Made by a program: the position numbers and the translations under genes
Shown here: positions 1 to 10,917 of the stretch, piece after piece
Layout of the letters: each line of letters starts with the position of its first letter
Numbering within the stretch: position 1 is the first letter of the stretch
Notes under the pieces: model-generated
What the model was told of the DNA's origin: nothing
What the model saw: only the letters and a program-made list of their open reading frames with translations
Database searches by the model: none
Assembly (NCBI RefSeq): GCF_028769735.1
Contig: NC_088173.1
Span: forward strand, 69,562,463-69,626,462
DNA: 64,000 bases
From: Zonotrichia leucophrys gambelii
Taxonomy: Eukaryota; Chordata; Aves; Passeriformes; Passerellidae
Direction: 5' to 3'

Positions 1-2053
1 GAATATTTCTCTGTCTGCTCTGGGGTGCCCTGATCCCCAGGGCAGCACTGACTCTGACCCTCATTCATGGAGAAAGTTTCCCAGACTTCAAAATAGACCA
101 GAATCCACAAAAGAGTGAAATAGATTATAGAGAGCAGTGTAGGTGGGAAATTGAGGTTTTGGGATTTTTGGTGTGTTGTGGATGGCAGCAAGATGGAGGG
201 CACAGGGTGTCATCCTGGGTTTCTCCTTCATCCTTCTTCTTCCTCCTTCTCCACGGATTTGGGTGGCATTTTGTAATTGGGCAGAAAATTCTGCATTGTG
301 AGCTCTGTGGGATCAGTTATTGGGTTAAAAGGGAAAAGAGTCTAAGTGTCAGCTCTTAACTGGATAATTTAGTCTGAAAAGCCCTTGGAACAAGAGATTG
401 TTGGCTGTTTTGTGCCTTGCTGCTGAACTCCCAGCAGTGAGACTGTTTTACTGATAAGAAATAATAAACACTGTCTCAAGTGCCTTCAATCCAGACCCAG
501 AAAAACTCCACAACTGGTACCCCCACACTGCTCCAAGGTGCTCCAGTGGCTTTGGCTCGTGGGGGCCAAACCCTTGGTGGCCTCTCAGTGCTCCACACAG
601 GGGGAAGCTGCTTCCCATTCCCATTGCAGTTTTCCCTTCCTGTGGCTCCAGCCTGGCTTGTCCCCATCTGTGTTTCATAAGCGCCGGATCCCCGCGGCTC
701 GGGCCGGTTTCATCCTGTTCCCTCCATTGTTCTGCATCTTCTGCTCATGTTTCTGCTCAGGGTCACTGCCAGAGGGATGACACCCCAGTCTCCTCCTCCT
801 CTTCTTCCTCCTCTCCTCCTCTTCTTCTCCTCCTCCTCCTCCTCCTCCTCCTCCCTGCCTGCAGTGTTTTCCATGGTTCTGCAGGCGGGTTCCTGCCAGG
901 CAGCAATGCTGGATGGCTCCCTGTGAAATTTGGCACTCAGGAGCTTTGTGCATCTCTCCCTGCAGCATTAAAGTGCATTTTTATCCATCTCTCACCTTCT
1001 AATGCCCACAACATTTTGGGGGAGGGTGTCAGACATAAGGGAGTTTTTTTCCATCCCATTTTTATAACTTCCCCCACTGCAGCGTGGCGGGGTTGGAAAA
1101 TCCCCAGAAACTCAGGGATTTCAGACAGCCCTCAAAATATTTTTGCAGAATAGAAATTCCAGGCGAGGGGGTTTCCCATCTAAAATCACTCAGGGCTGGT
1201 TGGGGAAAATATTCCTGTGGCTCTCCAAGGCCTGCAGCCACACATTGACTCTGTATTGAAAATCCTTGGCCAACTCTTCAGCCCTGGGGACTTCCCTCCT
1301 GAGTTTTCCAAGCACTTTATTAAATGCCATGTCTGGTAATGAGAGGCAATATTGGTTATTTTAATTTGAAGTGTATTTATTTTAGGAGCATAATGGGTTT
1401 CTCCAGGCAGCAGATGCCTGTGGAGCTCCCTGCTGGCTCTGACTGGAGAGGGGAGGGAGGGGATGGAACCAGCAGCACTTTGCTTGTGGCCCAAAATTCC
1501 TGCTGGATTTGCCACTGCAGCAGGTGCTCTTGAACAGGCCCAACCCATTCATCTCCATCCCTCACTTTGCTCCTGGTTTGATTGATGTTGGAATTGAGGA
1601 TAAAGCTGAGTTTGAGGAACCCAGTGCAACGTGATGGGGGCTTTGGTGGGAAACCTCTGGGCAGGGTCTCCTTCCCCTTCCTTGCTGGAGTGGGAGCAGG
1701 GCTTTGCTCAGGGCTGAACGTGGTGCTGCACTCAGTGCTGGAGTTATTGCCAGCAGAAGGGTTGGAAACTGAGGGGATTCATGGCACACTGTGATTTCCT
1801 CACCCGCTTTTTCTGGTCCTAATTGTGAGGCTGGTGTGTGCTTTGGGATGGAGACATTGCCCTGCCAGCAACAGGGAGAGCTGAATGCTGCCTAAACGTG
1901 TCATTTCCTGTGGCCATTCTCATTTCTGAAATAAAAAATGTGAACTATAACATGTTAAAGCTGGAAAGGAGGGAAGTGGAATGTTTGAGGTATTACAATA
2001 ATCCTGATGGTTTTGCCTGACCTCACATTTCTCCCTCCCTGGTTTCATTGCAG
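1..2053 (+). other. RNF24: RNF24 intron (no gene seen)
   Basis: Sequence upstream of the first visible RNF24 exon. I see no convincing exon; it contains a TCC-rich microsatellite near 800-855. The membrane-helix exon of RNF24 is expected further left, outside the window. Confidence 0.6.
798..855 (+). repeat. (TCC)n microsatellite
   Basis: Runs of TCC/TCTTCC in the RNF24 intron, forming a pure polypyrimidine tract on the + strand. Confidence 0.9.
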
Positions 2054-2096
2054 GCTCAGGCATCAGGCACACAAAGAGCTTTACGCCTACAAACAG
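2054..2096 (+). CDS. RNF24: RNF24 coding exon (juxtamembrane)
   Basis: The acceptor is tttcattgcag and the donor is cag|gtgaga. The 43 nt start in phase with one base left from the previous exon, followed by 14 codons just after the membrane helix. This is the first RNF24 exon inside the window. Confidence 0.93.
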
Positions 2097-5000
2097 GTGA
2101 GATGATCCTCTGACTTTTTTTTTCCCTTCTCCCTAATGCCAAATCCATCAATTTTCCTCTCCTTGGGAGGTTTCTGGCCCTGTCCCTGCTGATTTTATTG
2201 TCCCCTACCAGGACCATCCCTCAGCTGCTCATCCCTGAGTCTCCCAGTTTTCCACTGAGGTCCTGAGCAGTGGGAGCATCCCCACCTCTCCAGCCTCACC
2301 CACTGCACAGCAGTGATGCCATCACTCCCCCAACCACCAAACTTTGATTTTGTGGGGTCTGGATTTGGCTGCTCCAAATCAAAAGTCACAGGACTTTTCC
2401 AGGGAGCAGCTCCATGGCAAGCCCAGCTCTTCCCTGCACCCACCTGTTAAAATAACCACAGCCCAGGGGTGGCTGTCAGGCTGCTGCTTCCATGGCCTGT
2501 TTTCTCCAGGATTTGTGGGATTTTCTGCCTCTGACCCCTTGATCTGTGCAGGAAGCTGGGTGGAGCTGGGCTGAATTGTCCTGCATTTATAGCTCTGTCC
2601 AGGTGCTCAGCTTGCATGGAGGGAAAATGAGTGGTAGCCCAGGAGGGTTCAGTTTGGGAGGAAAGCTCCTGGATTTGGTCCTTGTGGTTTTATTTCCCCT
2701 CCTCCTGTGCTCCCTGGCTGTGCTGGGTTCACTGGGGGGGCTCCATTTCTGCTGGGACACTCAGTGGGATCCCTTTGTGGAGATTTTCCTGGGAATGCTG
2801 ATGGCAGAAGCTCTGTCCTGACCCCAGCTCTTTGCCTTGCAGGTCATACTCAAGGAGAAGGTGAAGGAGCTGAACCTCCATGAGGTGAGCACATCCTGGG
2901 GCAGCAAAAGCTTCCTCTCCCTCCTCTTCCTCACCCTGGGGAGGAGGGAAAACCTTCAAATTCCACTCCCCTGGGAGCAGAGCATGCAGCCAGCTGGGCT
3001 TTGGAAATGGGGAAAGATTCTCTGTAAAAATCTGGATGAAACCCTGTCCCTCCTCCTGGCTCCCCTTGGCTTTTCCTGCATCTTTATTGTTATTTATTGT
3101 GTTCTTCTTATCACAGTGATAAGGAGCTGTGGATAAGGAGAGGCCAAGGCAGTCTGGGCCGTGTATAAACAGTGTCCCTGAGCAGGGACGTCCCCTCTGG
3201 GGTGTGACAATGCCAGCACAGCCCTGGGCAGGGAAAGCTGCAGTCAGGATAAACTCACTGCCCTGGCTCCTGCAAGAGGCAGATCCCTCCTCCCTCCCTG
3301 TCCCCGAGGGCTCAAACACCTCCCTTTATCTCCGTGGCCTTCCAGGCTCTTTGGGGCTGAGCCTTTCTATTCACAGCCCATTTTTCCTGATGAATTTGAG
3401 CAGGAATCTGCTGAAATCCCAGTCAAAGCACGGCCTGGATTGATTTATTCCTCTGGAGATAACAAAAATACCCACCCACATCCGGGCACGAGGCTGCTCA
3501 TGTGCTCAGCACCAGCTCCAGTTGTTTCTAAACCATTATTTATTTTATTTTATATTTTATTTTAATCCCCTGAGCAGAGCCCATCCCACGTTTTATCCTG
3601 AGCCTCCACTGCCCACAGCCCCCAGGGTAAATCCCAAGGGCCCCGGGGTTGTGGCAGTCCCTGTTCCAGGCCCCTGTTCCTGATCCACTCCCTTTAAACC
3701 GACCTGCAGTGGGTTTTTGTCGGCACACAGGCTTCAAAGCACTTCCTGGGGTGAGAAATGGGCTGGAGGAGGGATTTGGGAATGTGCCAGAGCCGGGAAT
3801 GGCCTCAATAAGCTCAGCCCTCCTCCTCCAGCTCTGTTCCCAGCTGTCTGCAGCCCTCCCAGCTTTTGGGAGGACCAGGCCTCTGTGGGGAAGAGGACAG
3901 AGCTGTTCAAGCTCTTCCCTGGGATTTGCAAAAGCCTGGAAGGGTTTAGCTCAAAAAAATCCCATTTTGGGGCATTTGTACCTTGGCATTTGCAGGCAGT
4001 GTTTCTGGAAAGCAGAGGAGGGGGTGGGAATTTTCCAACAGGATGGGGTGGCTGCCCAGAGCCCTGTGCAGGGAAAGCTCCCGGCCAGCCCTTCCCTCCC
4101 CTTTTCCCATCATTCTGCCTCTGCCAGGCCCTGGGGGAGCTCAGGATCCTCAGGGGGTGACCCCAACAGCTGCACTGAGAGATCCCAGGCCAGGGAGGCC
4201 GGGAAAACCACCCAGGAATATCCAAAAACCCCCTGGGATATCCAGAATGAGCCAGGAGGAATTGGCTGGGAGGGTGAAGGAGGTTTTGGCTGAGCAAACA
4301 GCCAGCAGCTTTCCCAGGCCTGGCACAGGCATGGCAACAATCCCATTGCCTTTTCCCCTTCCCAGAGGTGTCCCTGTGGATGCAGCCAGTCCCAGGGAGC
4401 AGGCAGCAGCGTGGAGCCATCCTTCTGCACCCTAAAACCTCAAACATCCATCCCCTGCACCCTAAAACCTCAAACATCCATCCCCCTGCACCCTAAAACC
4501 TCAAACATCCATCCCCCTGCACCCTAAAACCTCAAACATCCATCCCCCTGCACCCTAAAACCTCAAACATCCATCCCCTGCACCCTAAAACTTCAAAACC
4601 ATCCCAGCTCTGGGGTTGTTCCCTTGTAGATCCATCCCCCCTGCACCCTAAAACTTCCAACACTTCCCAGCTCTGGGGCTGTTCCCTGGAGGCTCCGTGG
4701 TCCCTTCCAGCAGGAAAGGGAGATCCTGGAGTTTGGGCAGAAAAATTTGGGAAGGCTTTAGGGGAAATTTCTTCCCTGTGAGGGTGATAAGGCCCTGAGA
4801 AGCTGTGGCTGCCTCTGGATCCCTGGAAGTGTTCAAAGCCAGGCTGGATGGGCCTTGGAGTACCCTGGGATAGTGGGAAGTGTTCCTACCCATGGCATGG
4901 GGTGACACTGGATGGTTTTTAAAGGTCCTTTCCAACCCAACCCATTCCATAATTCCATGATTTCAGCCAGCTGGTGGTTTTTATTTGCAAATGTTGCTCC

Positions 5001-5345
5001 CTGGGCACTGACACTCCCTGTGCATCCCCCCCTGCAGATCTGTGCCGTGTGCCTGGAGGAGTTCAAGCCCAAGGACGAGCTGGGGATCTGTCCCTGCAAA
5101 CATGCCTTCCACAGGAAGTAAGTGTGGGCAGGAAAAGGGAAAAGGGGCAGGAAAAGCCCCTTTGGATCACCTGGGGCAGCTGCAGAACTGAGTGACACTC
5201 TGGGGAGCTGGGGTGGGATTTGTAGGATGCCCCGTGCTGAGTCAGCACTTTGATCCTCATGGATCCCTTCCAAGCCAGTCTGTCATTCCATGAAAAATGT
5301 AAATATATATATTTTATATTGGTGTGGTTTATAGAAAGCAAGCCC

Positions 5346-5444
<99 letters not shown>

Positions 5445-6872
5445 TACTATATACTATATACTATATACTATATACTATATACTATATACTATATACTATA
5501 TACTATATACTATTCCATATGCTAAAACTACAGCATATCCTACTACATATTGCAGATATTTTTATATTATCTGTATGTTTATATATACATTATATAGATT
5601 TAAAACACATATATACATTATATAGATTTAATTATAAATATATAATTAAAATTATATATTTATATATATATTTTACGTATTTATACATTTATATATACAC
5701 TATACTATAAATGCTGGATATACTATCTAACACTATATTTATATATAATATATATTATAATACATATTTTATATATTATATATAATTATAATTACATAAT
5801 AGATAATATATATTATATATAATGTATATATACATTATATATTAAATGTATATATACACTATGCTATATATACTGGATATACTATCTAAAACTATAATAT
5901 ATATATTATAATATATATATTATAATATATATAAAATAATATATATTATAATATATATTATACTATATATTATAATATATATTATAATATATAACATAAT
6001 ATATAATTATATGTAATACATAACATCCATAATGGTGTGATTACATCAGAGTTATTTACATAATTTTTATTTTTATTTATCCATACACATTATATATATG
6101 ATTGTGTATTATTGGTATATTATTTACAGATTCTGTGTCTGTAATTTCACAGACACCTTTTATGTATATATTTTGTTTATTTTTGGTAGGTATATGCGTT
6201 TTATATCCCTATTATATAAATATAACATATACCTATAACTATAACTATAGTCTATAAAAATATATTAGATATATAAATAATACACAAAACATATCTATAC
6301 AAAGTCCCTGTATATAAACACAGAGAACCCCCCAGAAAAATCCCAATAAAACATAAAGGCAAATTAAAAACTGGGCAGCAGCAAAACTCCAGGGCAGGTA
6401 AAGGGGCTCGGGGGGGATTTTTACAGCTCCACATCGATATCATTTGTGTCACCACTGATGGCAGTTGAGTTCTTAATTATGTCAGATATGTCCCCACCTA
6501 TGTCACGTGTGTCCTCACTGATGTCAGGTGTGTTCTCACCTGTATCAGCTGTGTTCCCACTGACATCAGCTGTGTCTCCATCAGTGTCAGGCATGGCCTT
6601 ACTGATGTGAGATGCGTCCCCCATGATGTCAGGCATGTCCCCATCAATGCCAGCCATGTCCCATCAATGCCAGGCGTGTCCCCGCCGATGTCACGTGTGT
6701 CCCCACTGACGCCCGGTGTCGCGGTGTCCGCAGGTGCCTCATCAAGTGGCTGGAGGTGCGGAAGGTGTGTCCCCTGTGTAACATGCCGGTGCTGCAGCTG
6801 GCACAGCTGCACGGGAAGCCGGACCCGGGCCCGCCGCAGGGGCCGCTGCCCGGCTCGCAGAACATCGTATAG
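2054..6872 (+). CDS. RNF24: RNF24, membrane RING-H2 E3 ubiquitin ligase (C-terminal 100 residues, four exons)
   Basis: Seen: four exons join in frame (2054..2096, 2843..2884, 5038..5117, 6734..6872), all with AG/GT borders. They encode a juxtamembrane segment beginning [14 protein letters not shown], a linker [14 protein letters not shown], and a complete RING-H2 domain: ICAVC pair, CPCKH, FHRKC, then CPLC, in C3H2C3 order. The protein ends in SQNIV and a TAG stop. Known: RNF24 is a small (human 148 aa) single-pass membrane E3 ligase linked to Golgi/endosomal trafficking, including of TRPC channels. Its paralogue RNF122 differs clearly in the linker and C-tail, so RNF24 is preferred. The N-terminus and membrane helix must lie left of the window. 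Convergence with PANK2 matches the human locus. Odd: the last intron is almost entirely simple repeat and minisatellite, and the 3'UTR carries a hairpin repeat. Confidence 0.95.
2843..2884 (+). CDS. RNF24: RNF24 coding exon (linker to RING)
   Basis: The acceptor is tgccttgcag and the donor is gag|gtgagc. Fourteen whole codons (phase 0) encode the Lys/Glu-rich linker upstream of the RING finger. Confidence 0.93.
4422..4672 (+). repeat. 30-31 bp minisatellite
   Basis: About five near-identical direct copies of a unit built on tgcaccctaaaacctcaaac followed by atccatcccc, with one or two degenerate copies to 4670. It lies in the RNF24 intron before the RING exon. Confidence 0.9.
4725..4962 (+). 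mobile_element. CR1 LINE 3' fragment, + orientation
   Basis: Recognisable CR1 3' end: an aaatttcttccctgtgagggtg block, then gaagctgtggctgcc, a tggatgg block, ggtcctttccaaccc, and an ATTCCATGATT-type tail. Confidence 0.85.
5038..5117 (+). CDS. RNF24: RNF24 coding exon (first half of RING-H2)
   Basis: The acceptor is cccctgcag and the donor is gaa|gtaagt. It carries zinc ligands C1, C2, C3, H4 and H5 (ICAVC, CPCKH, FH). The Lys codon after HR is split AA|G with the next exon. A CR1 fragment ends only about 75 bp upstream of the acceptor. Confidence 0.95.
5347..5443 (+). repeat. (AAT)n microsatellite, about 32 units
   Basis: Uninterrupted AAT/TAA trinucleotide run in the last RNF24 intron. It passes directly into a (TATAC)n-like run. 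Confidence 0.97.
5444..6310. repeat. AT-rich low-complexity block with (ATACT)n and TATATA runs
   Basis: About 870 bases of nearly pure A/T. First come repeats of tatactatatac, then many self-complementary TATATA/ATTATAATAT segments. No coding sequence is credible here. It could form cruciforms and be unstable or hard to assemble. Confidence 0.9.
6425..6718 (+). repeat. 21-bp minisatellite abutting the RNF24 last-exon acceptor
   Basis: About 14 degenerate units of roughly 21 bp (type gatgtcaggtgtgtccccac) run up to the pyrimidine tract of the terminal RNF24 exon. Because 21 is a multiple of three, one minus-strand frame stays open as a 7-residue repeat. I regard that ORF as an artefact. Confidence 0.85.
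6734..6872 (+). CDS. RNF24: RNF24 terminal coding exon (second half of RING-H2 and C-tail)
   Basis: The acceptor is gtgtccgcag. One base completes the split Lys codon, followed by 45 codons and TAG. It supplies ligands C6-C8 (KC, CPLC) and the Pro/Gly-rich tail [13 protein letters not shown]. Base composition shifts abruptly to very GC-rich here. Confidence 0.95.
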
Positions 6873-7436
6873 AGCATCGTCCGTCCCGGGCCGGGCCCGG
6901 CCGCGCCCGCCCGCGGCGCTCGGACACAACCAAAGCACTTGGGCCGCAGCGGAGCGGCCCCGAATCCCGCCGGGATGAAGCCTGGGCTCGGATCCTCCGC
7001 CAGGGCCGGGAGGGGACTCGGCGTCCTCGGCACGACCTCCTTCTTCCAGCACCTCCCTCCTGCAGCCCCGCGGCCGCCGGGAAGCGAAGGGGGCACCCGG
7101 CGAGCTCCGGGAGCTCCACGGCCCCGAGCTCCGGCACTGCTGCCCCGAACGGGGCGGGCCCCGAGCGTCGCGGCCGGTTCTGCTCCCTCCTCCTCGCCTT
7201 CGGTTCCTTTGCCTTTGCGGCTCCCGGCAGGAAAGGGGTCTCACCCCTGGAGTCGGGTGTCCCCTCGGCACCCGGGGTCACACCCGGCGGTGGCCGTGTG
7301 GGGTCTCCCGGGTTTGGATTCCCTCCCACCCTCCTGAGGGCGGCTGTCCCTCCTCCTCGGCTACCTCAGGGGCCTGGAGCTCCTGGAAGGGGGCACCAGC
7401 CAGAGCCACGGCGCGGGGGGCAGCGGCAATCCCGCC

Positions 7437-7668
7437 GATCCTTTGGGATCATCCCGGCCGGGCAGCAGCAATCCCGGCCGATCCTTTGGGATCATCCCGA
7501 TCCTTTGGGATCATCCCGGCCGGGCAGCGGCAATCCCGGCCGATCCTTTGGGATCATCCCGATCCTTTGGGATCATCGCGGCCGGGCAGCTGCAATCCCG
7601 GCCGATCCTTTGGGATTATCCCGGCCAGGCAGCTGCAATCCCGGCCGATCCTTTGGGATCATCCCGGC
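7437..7668 (+). repeat. 43/19-bp tandem repeat in the RNF24 3'UTR
   Basis: Seven copies of GATCCTTTGGGATC-ATCCC, separated either by nothing (19-bp unit) or by a CGGCCGGGCAGC-GCAATCCCGGCC spacer (43-bp unit). Each core is an inverted repeat, GATCC-TTTG-GGATC. Confidence 0.9.
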
Positions 7669-8182
7669 GCTTCCAGCCGGGCTCTTCGGGTTCCCCTTGC
7701 CAAAACACCCGAACCCCCTCAGCGCCTGGGGGAGCTGGGCCACCCCCTGGCCTCTCCGGGTTTTTGGTGTCCCCTGCTGTCCTCAGCTGTCGCATTCCCG
7801 GGGTGGGGAGGGGGTGTCAGTATTCCCGGGGCAGGGCTGGGGGGGCTCCTGGTGCCGTCCCCCCTCCCTAAAAAAACTCGGGACTGTTTATGGAGCGTGG
7901 AGCCTCATAGACGTGTTTGTACACTACAAATTCTGCAGCAGAATATTTTTTAAAACATTCGCTGGTTTTGGTTTTTTTTTGGTTTATTTTTTTCCTCTTG
8001 TTTGTTTGGTTTTTTTGTAAGCTCTATTTTTGTATATTTAATTGCTATTTGAAAATTCTAATAACGCGTCTTTTTTGCTAATCACACTCTTCTTAAGGAA
8101 AAACCAGGAAAGAAAAAAAAAAAAAAAACAAACAAAAAACAAAACCAACCAAGAGTTTGCATGTGATTTGACTTGAATTGTA

Positions 8183-8188
8183 AATAAA
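8183..8188 (+). terminator. RNF24: RNF24 polyadenylation signal AATAAA
   Basis: Canonical hexamer about 1.3 kb after the RNF24 stop, followed within 40 bases by ggggtgtgtttgcaggg, a typical GU-rich downstream element. Confidence 0.75.
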
Positions 8189-8784
8189 AGCAGGTTTTGG
8201 AAGCGGGGGTGTGTTTGCAGGGGGTCTGTCCCCCTTCCCTTGTTCGCTGTCACCACGGGGATGTCCCCAGCAGGGGAAGGGCACAGATGGGCAGGTTTGG
8301 GGTTGGGGTCACGTTGTCCATGTGCCAGAGCAGACGATGGGGACAGCACCCCATGGGGATGCAGAGCACCCCAAAACCCCCAGCTGAGAGGGAGTGTGCA
8401 GGATCCAGGTGAGTTTCCTTAGGGAGAGGATATTCCTCTTCCCAGCCCAAATCCCGGCCCAAATCCCCAATGCCGATCTCCCTTAGGGCAGGGCAGGGTT
8501 CAGCTCCAGCTCAGCGCTGTGGGATCCCCGCGGCTGCAGCTCCAGCCCCGTTCCCTGCTCGCTCCGTCCCACTCCTCCTCCTCCTCCTCAAGGAGTCCCC
8601 TGGGTTGTGCCCCTGGGGTGGCCGAGCTGGGGTCACCCAGGGTGGGGTCCCTGCAGGGCCCGGCTGTGAAGGGGGAGGCGGGACCCCCGCGTGTCCTGTC
8701 CTGCTGTCCCTGTCCCGCTGTCCCTGTCCCTGCCTGCGGGGCTGCTGCCCTCTAGTGCCGGATCCACCTGGAGTCCTTGGGATG

Positions 8785-9070
8785 AGCAGGAACCTTAAAT
8801 CCCATCCCATTTCACTGGTCAGAAACAGCACCCGCTGTCCCAGGGTGCTCCAAGCCCCATCCAGCCTGGCCTTGGACACTTCCAGGGATGCGGGGGCAGC
8901 CCCAGCTTCTCTGGGAAATCCATTCCAGGGTCTCCCCACCCTCACAGGGCAGAATTCCTTCCCATTATCCCACCTAACCCTGCCCTCTGGCAGTGGGAAG
9001 CTGTCCCTCAATGTCCTGATCACCTTCTCCAGAAGGATCCCCAGGGACTGTGCTGCCATGTTTGGGATGA
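8785..9070 (-). mobile_element. CR1 LINE 3' fragment, - orientation
   Basis: Reverse complement of CR1: gggtgctccaagccccatcc, ggcagccccagcttctctggg, aattccttcccattatccc, then ctctggcagtggg. Confidence 0.85.
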
Positions 9071-10129
9071 TGAACTCGCTGGGTGCCTTCCCCCTGCTGG
9101 GACAAAGTCTGGATCTCCCACAGAGCTGCACAGAACAGTTACTTGTGGAGTTTCCACCCCACGGCTCCTGCTCTGGATTGATGCTGCACCCTCCTCACCA
9201 ACCCCATTCGTATCCATGATCAGTAATGAAGTTTTTCATCAAAGCCAAAACTGCTGCAATTTCCCCAGAATAATTAATGCTCTTTAAATTTTTCCCTCCC
9301 TTCTTTAAAATATTTTGAAATACAAATGATTCCCAGAACCTGAAACATGCAGGGAGGGAGAAACAATCAAAGATTACCAACAATTATTTTCAGTGACCTA
9401 AAAACCAAGTGGGGTCAACCCTAATTTCCCCAGCACATTCCTGCTCATTCCCACCAACATCCATCCCACTGTGCTGGAGCTCCAAGAACGAGACATAAAG
9501 CAAACAAAGGGTTTGAAGCATATAAAAAAATAACTAATATTTTATAACAAAGAAAAAAACCAAGCAGTTTACAAAAAAAGAATAGACAGTAAGCCAGGAG
9601 CTTTGGTGCTGGGATCAGACTGTGCTGGAGCTACTCCAAAATCCAGAGAAAAAGGAGTTACCCAGGCTCAGTACAGAGTGAGGAAAGGAAAACCTGCAGG
9701 ATGCTGAGCCCAGGGATCAGGCTCTGGGATTGCTCCTGGAATTCCCAGCCCTGCAGAGATTTCCCAGCTCTCCACAGCAGAACCATGGCAAGGTGGCTTC
9801 CTAATAAAAGCCAGGCTTTTTCCTGTGGATCTCAAGGATTCCCACACCCTCCCAGCCCAGCTGACCCCTTACATCAAGCAGCCACACAGGTCCCAGGCAC
9901 ACAGATATTCCAAAAAGCCAAAGTTTCTGTGCCTTTTCCCTGAGTTTTGGCTGTGGGGGTGGGTGAAAGGCCAGCCAGGTACATTTGTGTTAAATTTCAG
10001 GTGGTGCAGCAGGAGCTGAGTGTAGAAACCCTTCAGTCAGCACTCAGAAATGGAGATGTTTTTAATGGAGAGTTTGGGAACCTCTGTGTGATTTCACAAG
10101 GAGTGAAGAACAAATGAGAATTTGAATTC

Positions 10130-10300
10130 AGCTGATCCCACACAGGGTGCCCAGAGCAGCTGGGGCTGTGCCCAAGCCAGGCTGGGCAGGGCTGGGAGCA
10201 CCCTGGGACAGTGGGAGATGTCCCTGCCCATGGAATGAGGTGGTTGGAGGTCCCTTCCCACCCAAACCATTCCCTGAGCTGTATGATCCTGGAACAAACA
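10130..10300 (+). mobile_element. CR1 LINE 3' end, + orientation
   Basis: Short fragment with gagcaccctgggacagtggg, tgtccctgcccatgg, ggtcccttcccacccaaacc and a degenerate tail. Confidence 0.8.
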
Positions 10301-10917
10301 CCAGGACACAAGTGGAACTTGTGTAAGGCTGCAGGAAAAACAAACATTTTCTTCCCCAGCCAGCACAGATCACCTTCCACAGGAGCCCTGTGCTCTTTTC
10401 CCTGATTTTACTGGGATCAAATCCCTGGCTGTGTCCAGAATGCCAGCTCAGGTCAGCTGAGTTTAGAGACAAACACAGATCTCCCCAGCCAAGCAATCAC
10501 TGAATCTGCAGTGCCACACAAGGAAGCCACCTTGGAGTGCTCAGATCTCAGGATCCAGCAATGACAGAGCTGGGCAGGATTCAAAAGGCAGGGAAGGGCT
10601 TGGGGCTGTCCAGCACTTCCAGCCAGGCTCACAAGGGGATCAGAGAAAAATTGGAATTGGAAAAAAATTCCAATTGAAAAAAAAAATCCCAAAAATTGGA
10701 AATTGGTTTCTCTGGGAAGAAACCAGAGCTGGAAGGGTGTGTTGGGGTCAGGGTGATGGTCACTCTGATATCCTGGGATAAACCCTGGCACCATGACCTG
10801 ATCTGAAGGATCTGAGCAGCTCTCCCTGTGCTCCACAGAGCTGCTGGCTGGGAAGCCAGAGCACTTCCAAAGCTGTGTCTCCATGAGCTCCCACCCCCAG
10901 GGAAGGTGCAGATACCT

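Larger units (their letters stand above)
6873..8205 (+). other. RNF24: RNF24 3'UTR
   Basis: Non-coding tail after the TAG. The first 900 bases are GC/CpG-rich and contain a tandem hairpin repeat. The distal part is T-rich then A-rich. It probably ends shortly after the AATAAA at 8183-8188, which is followed by a GT-rich downstream element. The end is inferred. Confidence 0.75.

Noticed and set aside
5250..5710. Poly-Ile and poly-Asn ORFs
   Set aside because: Translations of the (AAT)n microsatellite and (TATAC)n run.
6421..7329. Minus-strand ORFs of 78-257 codons opposite the RNF24 last exon
   Set aside because: One is a 7-residue repeat from the 21-bp minisatellite. The others are antisense to RNF24 coding and GC-rich UTR, with no recognised domain.
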